Of a DNA stretch of 64,000 nucleotides, positions 1-8,757 are shown piece after piece. The notes under the pieces were generated by a model that made no database searches, was not told where the DNA came from, and saw only the letters and a program-made list of their open reading frames with translations. Position 1 is the stretch's first letter. Every line of letters begins with the position of its first letter. The stretch comes from Lewinellaceae bacterium (GTDB lineage Bacteria > Bacteroidota > Bacteroidia > Chitinophagales > Saprospiraceae), in the NCBI GenBank assembly GCA_020636435.1, contig JACJXX010000002.1, positions 1,178,001 to 1,242,000 on the forward strand, given 5' to 3'. Made by a program: the position numbers and the translations under genes.

Positions 1-172
1 GCACTGAACCGTCTTTGCAGAACCAGCGGATGTCTTTATACGGGCCCCGCAGGTCGGCCTTGTAGGTGGCCACTATTTTTTTCAGCCGCTCGTTATCCAG
101 CTTTTGGGCAAGCAGGATGGCGGGCAGGGCAAGCAGCAGCAATGACAGGAATATATTTTGTGTCAGCTTCAT
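1..172 (-). CDS. Secreted protein, N-terminal part only
   Basis: The reverse strand opens with ATG at 172 and reads through to the window edge, giving 57 residues. It starts MKLTQNIFLSLLLLALPA and has a clear Sec signal peptide ending near Ala-Gln (LLAQ), so the mature protein is exported to the periplasm or beyond. The visible mature part is basic and polar and includes RGPYKDIRWFCKDG, a motif I associate loosely with Bacteroidota secreted proteins but cannot assign to a family. The gene is cut by the window, so length and function are unknown. Being exported is well supported; anything further is not. Confidence 0.6.
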   Translation of the reverse strand, partial: MKLTQNIFLSLLLLALPAILLAQKLDNERLKKIVATYKADLRGPYKDIRWFCKDGSV

Positions 173-396
173 ATCAATCGTTTTTTTGGAATAGGGACTA
201 TTCGATGGGGCAGGCGTCACATTTTTTGGAGGCCTGAGAGGTAAATTAGCAATTTTTTGCCAAAATGCGAGGGAGGAGGTGCGAATTGGGGTTGATCAGG
301 CGATCGGCCGGCCGGCCAATCAACTTATCAACATAACCTGGCGAAGCCAGAACCGCGAAACCGAAAAACCGCGAAACCGCGAAACCGAAAAATGTA

Positions 397-565
397 AAAG
401 GAGGCTCGGCTGGGGCGGCTCTTGTAGGACTGCCTAAGTAGAGCCACTTTTACATTTGAAATTTAGAGTTTTGCATTTTGCGGTTTCAAAGCCCGTGGAT
501 AATAGGTTCCAGCCATCTCACAAAAAATTCCTGCCACTTTTTGGCAGAAAATAATGATTAACGGA
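397..565. repeat. Dispersed intergenic repeat, copy A
   Basis: This 169-bp stretch aligns end to end with 35019-35188. Shared blocks include AAAAGGAGGCTC, ACTTTTACATTTGAAATTTA, GTTTTGCATTTTGCGGTTT and the hairpin with TTTTTGGCAG. In both places it begins directly after the stop codon of a minus-strand gene (MscS here, an FAD protein there) and contains that gene's terminator-like hairpin. Upstream, at about 350-395, lies a short tandem run of CGCGAAAC/CGAAAAAC units. The rest of the 173-565 gap shows nothing else recognisable. Confidence 0.75.
523..547 (-). terminator. Intrinsic terminator of the MscS gene
   Basis: Read on the minus strand, CTGCCA-AAAAG-TGGCAG forms a six-pair stem, followed by GAATTTTTT. 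It starts about 19 bp after the MscS stop codon and is part of the dispersed repeat. Confidence 0.6.
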
Positions 566-1498
566 CTAATCAACCACGCCCCTATACACCCCCTCCCGGC
601 AAAAAACCTGCTTGGCCGCCTCGGTCACATCGCTTTCGAAAAGCTTTTGGTACTGGCTGTCCAACACGTAAGCTTTGACTTCCACGACGGTGGCAAGCCG
701 ATCCCGGAAGTGGTCAATCACCAGGACGGTCACCGGTTTGTCCAGATTGAGATAGGGGGAACTGATGACTGCTTCGTAAGCGATCTTGCGAACTTTGGCC
801 ACATCCACCGCTATAGGCAGCCACAGGCTGGTGACGACCATGCAATTGTTCTCGCCGGAATTGGCATTGGAAATGGAGCTGCCCAGGATGAAGGAATTGG
901 GGATGCTCACCATCGAATCATCCAGGGTATTGATGGTAGTGGCGCGCAGGCCGATGTCCTTCACTTCCCCGTAATACCCCCCGGCGATGATGCGGTCGCC
1001 GACGCTGAAAGGGCGTTCGAAAGTGAGCCAGATGCCGCCCAGCAGGTCTTTCAGGCCGTCTTTTAAAGAAAAGCCAACCACGATAAAAAGGGCCAGCAGC
1101 AATATGCCCCAATGTTCCCGCATCAGCAGTTGCATCAGGAAGCCAAAGGCCAGCAGCCAAATAACCAGCCTAAGGATGGGATAGGCCCGCAACCATCGGA
1201 CCCGATGCCGGTTGCTGCGGTTGGCGGCCTGGGTGATCAGCCATTTCAGGGCCTGCGTGATCAGATAGGTGCCGCCCAGCACAACAGGAAGGGCAATTAA
1301 CGCTTCAATCAGCAGGCCGGGGTTTTCTTTGAGCTTATCCAGGAGGGGATCATCCAAAGTACCCGGGATGAGGTTTTTCAGCCCTTCAATAAAATTGGGC
1401 CAGCTCTCGGAGGGTTGCTCCTGAGCCATCAGAGAAACGGGGGCCGCCAACGAAATAACGCTTCCCAGAAGGAATCGGCGAACAAACCTATTAATCAT
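566..1498 (-). CDS. MscS-family mechanosensitive channel
   Basis: 310 residues. A signal-like hydrophobic N-terminus (residues 5-25, ending LMAQ) is followed by membrane segments at about 62-82, 105-125 and 129-147. Then comes the MscS core: a pore-lining helix rich in Gly/Leu (VVGFSLKDGLKDLLGGIW), the beta domain (FSVGDRIIAGGYYGEVKDIG, IPNS) and the alpha/beta C-domain. Members open under membrane tension to release solutes during osmotic downshock in the inner membrane. The start overlaps the upstream ATPase stop by 8 bp (ATGATTAA), so translation of the two is probably coupled and the products may work together. The family call is firm; regulation by the ATPase is inference. Confidence 0.92.
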   Translation of the reverse strand: MINRFVRRFLLGSVISLAAPVSLMAQEQPSESWPNFIEGLKNLIPGTLDDPLLDKLKENPGLLIEALIALPVVLGGTYLITQALKWLITQAANRSNRHRVRWLRAYPILRLVIWLLAFGFLMQLLMREHWGILLLALFIVVGFSLKDGLKDLLGGIWLTFERPFSVGDRIIAGGYYGEVKDIGLRATTINTLDDSMVSIPNSFILGSSISNANSGENNCMVVTSLWLPIAVDVAKVRKIAYEAVISSPYLNLDKPVTVLVIDHFRDRLATVVEVKAYVLDSQYQKLFESDVTEAAKQVFCREGVYRGVVD

Positions 1499-2657
1499 GG
1501 ATTTTCCGATTTAACTTGCTTTTTAGCAATTGCTTCAATTCGTGCAGATACCAGAAGTTGACCTGGTATTCCTGTACGCCGGAACGCAGGCAACGCGGAT
1601 AAAGCCAGCCGCGGCTCAGCAGCCGGTCCATCAAAAGGCGGCCGTTGTAGGAGGAATGCCGGAAAATGGCATCTACTTCCTCAAAAGAAAGCGAGGTATG
1701 CTGGAAAACGGCCTCCAGCACCAGAAGTTCTTCCAGGCTCACCGCTTGAGGTTTGGCCACGCTTGGCATTTTCAGAAAAACGGTATCGCTCTTTAATCCC
1801 TGGGCGGCGCTGAGCCAGAAAACGATCGCCCGGGAGATATTGCCCCCGGCGAATTGCACCAGGCGCTCAAAAAAATCTTCTTTAAGGCTTTCCTGCCTGC
1901 TTGCGTGGCTCATCCTCGCCAGGCTAAGTTTGTGGCGGCGCGAAAGGCTTTCCGGTTTGAAAAAAGCCATCTCAAACCCTTCATTGCGGGTAAGGACGAT
2001 TTCCCGGATCAATTCATTGGAAAGGCGGGCTACCTTTCTGGCCTGGAAATTAGCGGAGAAATTCATCGCCCGGTTGAGGAAGTACAGGCTGTAATCATTA
2101 ATGGATACGATCCAGAACACCTGCTGCCTGGTTGCGTTGACAAAATGCAGGAAATCGCGGAGCAGGCCGTAGCCGCCGATGCGGCGAAGGAAGAGCCGTT
2201 CTACGTTTTCGAAGATCACTACCCGGGGCTTTTCCAACTTCACCCCGGATAGGGCATCCAGGCTTTCCGCCGGTTCTACCCCCAGCGCATTGGCCAAAAC
2301 CGGCAGCAGTTCCTCCCCGTTCGTGATCCTTTCCTTGTCTTCCACAAAGAAATAAGGGCAATCAAACATCGGCAGAGCTGCCATGAGCAGGGACGTCATC
2401 CCTATTCCCGGCTCCGAATCCAGCAGCAATGGAGTGTGGTAAGTTTTCCAATGCTTCCAGGCCTCCTCGATTTCTTTCAATTCCCCTTCCTCCCCTCCCC
2501 TGCCGATCACCTGTGCCGGCTCCTGAACAGGGCTGAGGCTGAACCGCCGGAGGTAAGGCTCGGGCAGTTTATCCAAATTGGGGGCGGGCGGGAACAGGTC
2601 TTCCTCTTTTGGAGTAGGATAGAGCCGCTCCTGTAACCAATGCAGGGCGTTTTTCAT
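1491..2657 (-). CDS. P-loop ATPase-like protein coupled to MscS, Walker A lysine missing
   Basis: 388 residues, no membrane segment. A P-loop-like segment at 80-90 reads DSEPGIGMTSL: the invariant Lys of GxxxxGK[S/T] is Met87 (codon ATG at 2399-2397, confirmed on the DNA). A Walker B-like strand follows at 145-151 (RVVIFEN). The middle and C-terminal parts look like the helical and winged-helix regions of STAND/Orc-type ATPases, ending in a basic tail (LKSKLNRKIHD). The gene overlaps the MscS start by 8 bp, and the two form a two-gene operon. I infer a soluble partner or regulator of the channel that may bind nucleotide without efficient hydrolysis. Specific function unknown. Confidence 0.7.
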   Translation of the reverse strand: MKNALHWLQERLYPTPKEEDLFPPAPNLDKLPEPYLRRFSLSPVQEPAQVIGRGGEEGELKEIEEAWKHWKTYHTPLLLDSEPGIGMTSLLMAALPMFDCPYFFVEDKERITNGEELLPVLANALGVEPAESLDALSGVKLEKPRVVIFENVERLFLRRIGGYGLLRDFLHFVNATRQQVFWIVSINDYSLYFLNRAMNFSANFQARKVARLSNELIREIVLTRNEGFEMAFFKPESLSRRHKLSLARMSHASRQESLKEDFFERLVQFAGGNISRAIVFWLSAAQGLKSDTVFLKMPSVAKPQAVSLEELLVLEAVFQHTSLSFEEVDAIFRHSSYNGRLLMDRLLSRGWLYPRCLRSGVQEYQVNFWYLHELKQLLKSKLNRKIHD

Positions 2658-2773
2658 GTACTTTTAATTTCCAAAACTGGCGCTTCCGGTATTGGTGAAA
2701 ATTATTTCCTGAAATTAACAAACATCCGGGAAAAACCTGGTGCAGGCCGGGGAAGAAGTGTTTGAGGTAATTG

Positions 2774-4192
2774 CTAAAAATGCCGCCTGTCCTGTTTCTC
2801 ATAAACCTCCATCAGCCAGTCGCGGTCGGCCAGGGGCTGCCGGGTACGAATATGATGCCTGAGTTTTTCTCTTTTCTTCTGGCTGGCATGGGACATTATT
2901 TTGTGCAGAAGCGCGCAAAAGTTCTGGCAGCTCTTCTTGAGCGGAGTGGCAATTTGCTTATTCCGGCTAAGGTACACGGTGAAAGCAGCCAGGGCAGACA
3001 TGCAGGCGTCGAGGGCGTCCGATTCGTAAAAGGCCTTTATCAGCAATATCCTGGCTACCAGGTGAAACTTGATGTCAGAGGCCTGAACCTGATTCAGGTG
3101 CAGGAGCGCTTCGTCATAATTTTTTTTGTGGAAATAGAGCTCCGCCAGGTTGTAATGAAGGGCATTTTCCTGAAACTCTTCCTGCAACACCCCATTATAA
3201 GCGTATATGAATTGCTCGATCCACTCAAACCGCTCCAGCCGGAGGGCCAGCTTGACGATGTTGTTGTAGGTCCAGTGCGACAGGTAGTTGTGCTCAAAGA
3301 GCGATTTGTTGCGGATGCCTTCTTCGTACAGGTTGAGCGCTATGGAAATGTATCCGGCCTTCCCTTGCCGGATCTTGCGCATGCATAAATTGATGGCGTA
3401 GAGGTAGATGTTTTTCAATTCAGCCTTTTCGATGGAGCCGGCATGCTCTCCGATCAAAGTCAATAGTGTTTCAAAATGATGGTCTTCAGACGGGTTCGAC
3501 AGGGAATAGTAGATTTGCAGATATATATTGATCAGAGGCGGCAATTGCGGAGAACCCTTAAGGTAACTTCCGACCTCTTCCATAAAAGGAATGGAAAACT
3601 GCTCAGAAACGATGGCCTGCCGGTTCACCATCTCGCAACTGTACTTCAGCTTGTTGATAAAGTAGTAGCCGTCCAGCGTATTAGAAGCTTCCTGAAGGCT
3701 GTTCTCGGCAATTCCCTGCTGTCTGGCGGGAAAATACTGGCTCATCTCGGCCAAAAGATATTGATAGTAAAAAGTATCGCTGTCTTCTCTTGGCTGGCTA
3801 TCCAGTACACCTTTCGCTTTCTTATAATTTTGAACAAAATGTTTTTCCTGCCTTCTCTCCACCAACTCTCTCATAACCTGGCATTCAAATAAGGTTTCCT
3901 GCCTTTCCAGGCGCTGAACGCCCAAAAATTTTTCTCCCAGTTTCATCAGCCCGCTCATCAGATAGCTCAACTGCTTTTTGTCCAGCGGCCGGCCGGGAAA
4001 GGCCAACCGGCCAACCGCCTCTGCTGCTATCTGCTCCTCTGGGAAGGAGGGGTGCAAAGTCGAAAGATAAGTGCACAGTTCGGCCAATTGTGCATTGGAA
4101 TTATAGTATGGAGAGTGGACAAATTCACCAAACCGCTCCATCTCTTTAGTGCTAAAAGTGCTTAAAAGATGGACGAGCTTACTATTTTTCAT
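2774..4192 (-). CDS. Helical repeat protein of unknown function
   Basis: 472 residues with no signal peptide and no transmembrane segment. The sequence is almost wholly alpha-helical, with TPR-like pairs of helices in the C-terminal half (for example ALHYNLAELYFHKKNYDEAL). It opens MKNSKLVHLLSTFSTKEMERFGEFVHSP, a form I recall from paralogous proteins of Saprospirales/Lewinella relatives that have no assigned role. It lies 116 bp upstream of the ATPase/MscS pair on the same strand, so co-transcription is possible but not shown. A scaffold or protein-interaction role is the most that can be inferred. Confidence 0.75.
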   Translation of the reverse strand: MKNSKLVHLLSTFSTKEMERFGEFVHSPYYNSNAQLAELCTYLSTLHPSFPEEQIAAEAVGRLAFPGRPLDKKQLSYLMSGLMKLGEKFLGVQRLERQETLFECQVMRELVERRQEKHFVQNYKKAKGVLDSQPREDSDTFYYQYLLAEMSQYFPARQQGIAENSLQEASNTLDGYYFINKLKYSCEMVNRQAIVSEQFSIPFMEEVGSYLKGSPQLPPLINIYLQIYYSLSNPSEDHHFETLLTLIGEHAGSIEKAELKNIYLYAINLCMRKIRQGKAGYISIALNLYEEGIRNKSLFEHNYLSHWTYNNIVKLALRLERFEWIEQFIYAYNGVLQEEFQENALHYNLAELYFHKKNYDEALLHLNQVQASDIKFHLVARILLIKAFYESDALDACMSALAAFTVYLSRNKQIATPLKKSCQNFCALLHKIMSHASQKKREKLRHHIRTRQPLADRDWLMEVYEKQDRRHF

Positions 4193-4386
4193 AAAACCCT
4201 CACTGATTGTTTATACCCTTATGGCAAATGAAGCGGAAATTTAAAAAAACAAGTTAAATAAAATTTTTATACAAAAAATCACAACAATTTGATTGTCAAG
4301 TTTTTGTGATTGAATGCAAAAAGAACAATAGAACCCGGCTTTAATATAACAAAAACCATTCTTCCGGAAAACTCATAAAATTGTAA

Positions 4387-4417
4387 TTGATTGCCCTTTT
4401 CGCTCACAGTATATTTG
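4387..4417 (+). promoter_or_regulatory. Candidate promoter of a short RNA
   Basis: TTG at 4387-4389, a 20-bp spacer and TATATTTG at 4410-4417 match the Bacteroidota -33/-7 pattern (TTG-N19-21-TAnnTTTG). The spacing is identical to that of the HU promoter in this window. No plus-strand gene follows, only the terminator at 4444-4492. The remainder of the 4193-4503 gap is AT-rich and shows nothing else. Confidence 0.4.
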
Positions 4418-4443
4418 TCCTAATTGTGCATATTTGTTTACCA

Positions 4444-4492
4444 CAGCGATTCTCGTTTTAGGATTTCCTGGCCGAGAATCGCTGTTTTTTTT
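4444..4492 (+). terminator. Strong orphan intrinsic terminator
   Basis: CAGCGATTCTCG and CGAGAATCGCTG form a perfect 12-bp stem around a 17-nt loop, followed directly by eight Ts on the plus strand. No plus-strand coding gene precedes it. With the promoter at 4387 it would delimit a transcript of about 70 nt. Confidence 0.7.
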
Positions 4493-4503
4493 AGCTGTGT
4501 GTC

Positions 4504-4643
4504 CCGTACACCGTACACCGTACACCACCAAGCCCTTCCTTAGCCCCGTACACCGTACACCACCAAGCCCTTCCTTAGCCCCGTACACCGTACACCAACA
4601 AGCCCTTCCTTAGCCCCGTACACCGTACACCAACAAGCCCTTC
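4504..4643. repeat. 35-bp tandem repeat, GTACACC family
   Basis: About four copies of a 35-bp unit (CCGTACACCGTACACC plus AACAAGCCCTTCCTTAGCC) lie between the helical gene and the end of the pyruvate-kinase-like gene. Related units occur at 34221-34400 and 39028-39078. Confidence 0.85.
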
Positions 4644-6479
4644 CTACCGCTTCCCTCCCGCCAGCTCCATAGCCGGCAACATCGGCGCATTCTTCTCCTG
4701 ATACGGCTCCAGGTCTTTCAGGATGGTATCGAGCAGGCCAATAGCATTGAGGATGTACGCCCCTTTGTTGAGCATCACGCACTCTGCCCGCTGGGCCATC
4801 GCTGCGTCGGTGATCTCCGCCCGGGAGGGAATGCCCCGCTTGGCCATATTTTCCAGCACCTGGGTAGCCCAGATATCGGGAATGTGGGCCGACTGGCACA
4901 AGGAGAGAATTTCCTCCTGCACCCGCCCGATGTTTTCCCAACCCACTTCGATGGCGAGGTCGCCACGCGCGATCATCACTCCGACCGGATGCAGGCGCAT
5001 GGATTCCAGGAGTATCTCCAGGAGGTTGTTGAAGCCGCTCTTGGTTTCGATCTTCAGGATGATGCCGAGCTTATCGGTGGCTTTGAGTTTATCCAGTTCT
5101 TCGATTAGTTGGCGCACGTCCTGCACGGAGTTTACAAAAGAGACGTTGACCACATCGGCGAATGCAGCCACAAACCTCAGGTCTTTGATGTCTTTATTGG
5201 TCAGGCCGCGGATGGACAGTTTGCTGTCGGGCAGGTTGATCCCCTTATCGGCCGCCAGCCTGGCGCCCCCTTCTTTGGTGTGCAGGACTTCCACCCACAT
5301 TTCATCGGCCGACACTTTTCGGATCACTCCTTTTATCATGCCGTCGTCGAAAAGGATGGGCTCTCCTATCTGCACCTGCCCGAATACTTCTTCCGAGGTG
5401 CAGGATACGTGCGCCAACCGAACCAGCTCTCCTTTTTCATTGTATTCCGCCGGCTCGCCAGGCGTTTGTGAGCGGTGAATGCGCAACATATCTCCTCGTT
5501 TCAGCAGAAGCGGCGCCTCCAAAGCGGGCAACTCCCCGATCACGAAGGGCCGGGAGCGTTTGTTTTTGTCTGTATACAGCAACATGCCCGTCTCCAGGAA
5601 CGTACTCCGGTACAGCTCCGCAATGCAGCCGTCCGGCTGAACTTCCGTGATGAGCAACTCCCGTTTCTTGCGGCGGGCATCGCGGAAATAGAGGCGGGAG
5701 CCGGCTTTCAGAGTCTTTAGGGCAGCGCTGGACACAGGCACGTGAGCCAGTTCCAGGCTGACATGGGGCGCCGGGCCGATCCAAACTTCTATGGGCTGTA
5801 CGATGCGGCCTCTCACATCCTTCTGGGGCCGGTATTTGCGTACTTTGGGCCCCGGCTTGAGTTCGCCGGTGCGGATTTTGGGGCCGCCGAGGTCCATCGC
5901 CACCCGGCAGTTGCGCTTCAGCTTTTTAGAAGCCTTGCGCACATGGCCGATCATCTTTTTCCACTGCTCGGGGCCGTCATGGGCACAATTGATGCGGGCG
6001 CAGTTCATCCCGGCGGCAATCATCTGCCGAACCATCTGATAATCTTCCGCTGCCTCGCTGGGCAAGGTCACCATAATGCGGGTCCGGCGGCCCTTGGCCC
6101 GGAAACCCAGCAGGGCCTTGGCGTTGGCGCGCGCCAGGCGGTTGCCTTCTTTAATGGATAAGCCCGTGGGCTGAATGTGGATGGGCTCATCCTTCAAAAA
6201 AGCGGTCAAAACCGAACGGGTGATATACAGGCTCGACAAGGTGTGGCTCTCGGCCTTGGCCAGGCGCGAGATGCCCATCCAGCCCAACCGCTTCTGCAGG
6301 TCCCGGATGTCATCGCTGCGCATTGCCCGGTAATACACCAGGTTGCGGGCTGATTCATGGAATTTGCGGTGGACTTGCGCCAACTGCTCTTTGTACTGCT
6401 CCTCTAACGCCATCGCCTTTGCAATGATCTCGTCCACCAGCTGAAGCATCTCCTGTATATTCTCTTTTTTCCAGGGCAT
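4644..6479 (-). CDS. Pyruvate-kinase-like enzyme with extended N-terminus
   Basis: 611 residues against about 470 for a standard pyruvate kinase. The first ~125 residues are a helical extension without a known domain. The barrel then starts at TRIMVTLPSEA and shows MDLGGPKIRTG, the catalytic KIE (ILKIETKSG), Mg-binding ARGDLAIE, ATQVLENM and the PSRAEITDAA segment, so the Lys, Glu, Asp and Thr of the active site are kept. NFSH of normal enzymes is NCAHD here. About 100 extra residues lie between the IRTG motif and the B-domain, and the C-terminal regulatory domain is absent. It probably makes ATP and pyruvate from PEP and ADP in the cytoplasm, but substrate choice may differ. No partner gene is adjacent. 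Confidence 0.8.
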   Translation of the reverse strand: MPWKKENIQEMLQLVDEIIAKAMALEEQYKEQLAQVHRKFHESARNLVYYRAMRSDDIRDLQKRLGWMGISRLAKAESHTLSSLYITRSVLTAFLKDEPIHIQPTGLSIKEGNRLARANAKALLGFRAKGRRTRIMVTLPSEAAEDYQMVRQMIAAGMNCARINCAHDGPEQWKKMIGHVRKASKKLKRNCRVAMDLGGPKIRTGELKPGPKVRKYRPQKDVRGRIVQPIEVWIGPAPHVSLELAHVPVSSAALKTLKAGSRLYFRDARRKKRELLITEVQPDGCIAELYRSTFLETGMLLYTDKNKRSRPFVIGELPALEAPLLLKRGDMLRIHRSQTPGEPAEYNEKGELVRLAHVSCTSEEVFGQVQIGEPILFDDGMIKGVIRKVSADEMWVEVLHTKEGGARLAADKGINLPDSKLSIRGLTNKDIKDLRFVAAFADVVNVSFVNSVQDVRQLIEELDKLKATDKLGIILKIETKSGFNNLLEILLESMRLHPVGVMIARGDLAIEVGWENIGRVQEEILSLCQSAHIPDIWATQVLENMAKRGIPSRAEITDAAMAQRAECVMLNKGAYILNAIGLLDTILKDLEPYQEKNAPMLPAMELAGGKR

Positions 6480-6526
6480 AAAATCAGGTATTTATTAGAC
6501 TTTATTGATTAGGATTGGTCGCGATA

Positions 6527-7150
6527 TCATCCTCTTATGCTTTTTTCCATCTCTTCCAGCCGCTGTTTCGCCCAATCCACCGTTTCGTCAAACCAGGCGT
6601 CCAGCCGGGGGTTGCCGCCGCGGATACGCGCCACTACCTGGATGCTGTTGTCCAGGTAGTTTTGCTTTTTCTCCAATGGCCAATCCAGCGGGTAGGATAA
6701 AATATCGCGGATGTTGGTCGATTTGTCTACGATGCGGATTTTGCGTGCTTTTACGCTCAGTTGCCGGGCTTTCTCTACCTGCAGCCACTTGCGCTCCATG
6801 TAGGGGAGGGCCATGTCGTCCGTAAGCTCCAGCACGATGTCGGCGGCTTCCCGGCCGAAGCGCAGGGCCAGCTCTTCGTGGGTGGCGTCCGTATCTTCGA
6901 GCACGTCGTGCAGGACGGCGGCCAGCAGCAACGCCTCGTCGCGCTCCTCTCCGATCCGGATCAGGGCCTCCGTTACTTTGAGCAGGTGGTTCATGTACGG
7001 CAGCCGGTCGTAGCCTGCCCGGCGCTGATACTGGTGCTTCAGGGCCGCGTACACGGCAGCATCCATCACCTTTGCCAGAAGATCGTTAGGCATGATCCTG
7101 TTTTTTGTTCCTTTTGCTGTAGCCTTTTCTAATTTTTGGATGAGGGACAA
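6527..7150 (-). CDS. RelA/SpoT-type HD hydrolase, MESH1-like
   Basis: 207 residues comprising only the HD domain: an early His (YMNHLLKV), the HD pair in AAVLHDVLEDTDAT, and the downstream KIRIVDKSTNIRDI, which matches the KLAD.xxNxRD segment of (p)ppGpp hydrolases. There is no synthetase, TGS or ACT domain, so this resembles small alarmone hydrolases that remove pyrophosphate from (p)ppGpp in the cytoplasm. An internal Met at residue 20 (MPNDLLAK) could be the true start, because the first 19 residues are low-complexity and basic. It sits 47 bp upstream of the pyruvate-kinase-like gene on the same strand, so the two may be co-transcribed. Confidence 0.8.
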   Translation of the reverse strand: MSLIQKLEKATAKGTKNRIMPNDLLAKVMDAAVYAALKHQYQRRAGYDRLPYMNHLLKVTEALIRIGEERDEALLLAAVLHDVLEDTDATHEELALRFGREAADIVLELTDDMALPYMERKWLQVEKARQLSVKARKIRIVDKSTNIRDILSYPLDWPLEKKQNYLDNSIQVVARIRGGNPRLDAWFDETVDWAKQRLEEMEKSIRG

Positions 7151-7357
7151 AGCGGAAACGGATTACCCTCATCCTCGGTAAATGTAAAGAAATTTTGAAT
7201 TTTGGGCAGGATAAAATCAGGCCCATTTCACCTTCATCAGCTCAACAAATCTGGCGAATTGCTAAAAAAAAACGCCAACTATCTGCAAATTGACCCAGCC
7301 GGGGAACTCTTAAAAAGCAAGATGGGTATATAAGCCCGTACCCTAACCCGACTGTCA

Positions 7358-8743
7358 ATGCGCAAGATTTTCAAGACCATATCCGAAGCCCTCAACGGAG
7401 AAGAAAAGGATTTCACTTCCGGCAGCATCAACCGGGCCATCGTGTTGCTGTCCATTCCCATGGTCCTGGAGATGATCATGGAGTCGCTTTTTGCCGTGGC
7501 CGATGTCTTTTTCGTCTCCAGGGTGAGCGTCGATGCGGTGGCCACGGTGGGCCTCACCGAATCGGTGGTCACCCTGGTATACGCCATTGCCGTGGGCATG
7601 AGCATGGCAGCTACTGCCATGGTAGCCCGCAGGGTGGGCGAGAAAAAGCCGGAAGAAGCCGCAGTTGCCGCCGCTCAGTCCATGCTGATCGCGCTGGCCG
7701 TATCCATTGCTTTGGCCGTGCCGGGCTTCCTCTACGCCGAAGACATCCTCCGGCTGATGGGCGGCTCGGAAGAGCTGATCGCCAACGGCGTGGGATATAC
7801 GCGCATCCTGCTGGGGTCTAATGCTGTCATTTTTTTCCTCTTCCTGCTCAACGCCATCTTCCGGGGTGCCGGCGACGCTGCCATTGCCATGCGCTCGCTC
7901 TGGCTGGCCAACGGCATCAATATCATTCTTGACCCGCTTTTCATCTTCGGCATCGGCCCGTTCCCTGAAATGGGCGTGCAGGGGGCGGCGGTGGCCACGC
8001 TGATTGGGCGGGGTACAGGCGTACTTTACCAACTTTATATGCTCTTTGGCAGATCAGGAGTCATTCAACTCCGGTGGGAGCACTTCCGGGTACATCTTGC
8101 CATCATCCGCAAACTGGCCGATGTAGCCTCCACCGGCGCCGGGCAGTTCCTGATCGGGTCGGCCAGCTGGATTTTCCTCATGCGCATCATCGCCCACTCC
8201 GGCAGTGAGGCGGTGGCCGGTTATACCATTGCCATACGGCTGCTCCTGTTTACCATACTACCATCCTGGGGCCTGGCCAATGCCGCCGCCACCCTCGTTG
8301 GGCAGAACCTGGGCGCCGGCCAGCCAGAGCGGGCGGAGCGTTCCGTCTGGCAATCGGCATGGTACAACATGCTGTTCCTGGTATCCGTATCCGTCATCTA
8401 CTTCGTATTCGCCCATCCTATCCTGGGGCTGTTCAAGCCCGAGCCGGAGGTACTGGAGGCCGGCGTGCTCAGCCTGCGCATCATCTGCGCCGGTTATGTC
8501 TTTTTCGCCTACGGCATGGTGGTCAGCCAGGCCTTCAACGGCGCCGGCGACACCCGCACGCCGACCCTCATCAACCTGTTCTGCTTCTGGATGCTGGAAA
8601 TCCCTGTGGCGTATTTTCTGGCCGTCGCCATGGGCTGGGGGCTGGCCGGCGTGTGCTGGGCCATCGCGGGCAGCGAGGCGGTGCTGGCGGCAATCTGCGT
8701 CCTGGTGTTCCGGATGGGGCGATGGAAGACGGTGGAGGTATGA
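7358..8743 (+). CDS. MATE-family multidrug/cation efflux transporter
   Basis: 461 residues with about twelve transmembrane helices in two homologous halves. The N-half opens with SGSINRAIVLLSIPMVLEMIMESLF, the usual MATE lead-in, and has FRGAGDAAIAM; the C-half repeats the theme with FNGAGDTRTPTLINL. Members export drugs or organic cations across the inner membrane in exchange for Na+ or H+. The gene is divergent from the HD gene (207-bp gap with no clear promoter motif) and convergent with the ABC permease (14 bp between stops). Family certain, substrate unknown. Confidence 0.93.
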   Translation: MRKIFKTISEALNGEEKDFTSGSINRAIVLLSIPMVLEMIMESLFAVADVFFVSRVSVDAVATVGLTESVVTLVYAIAVGMSMAATAMVARRVGEKKPEEAAVAAAQSMLIALAVSIALAVPGFLYAEDILRLMGGSEELIANGVGYTRILLGSNAVIFFLFLLNAIFRGAGDAAIAMRSLWLANGINIILDPLFIFGIGPFPEMGVQGAAVATLIGRGTGVLYQLYMLFGRSGVIQLRWEHFRVHLAIIRKLADVASTGAGQFLIGSASWIFLMRIIAHSGSEAVAGYTIAIRLLLFTILPSWGLANAAATLVGQNLGAGQPERAERSVWQSAWYNMLFLVSVSVIYFVFAHPILGLFKPEPEVLEAGVLSLRIICAGYVFFAYGMVVSQAFNGAGDTRTPTLINLFCFWMLEIPVAYFLAVAMGWGLAGVCWAIAGSEAVLAAICVLVFRMGRWKTVEV

Positions 8744-8757
8744 GGAACAATACCCCC

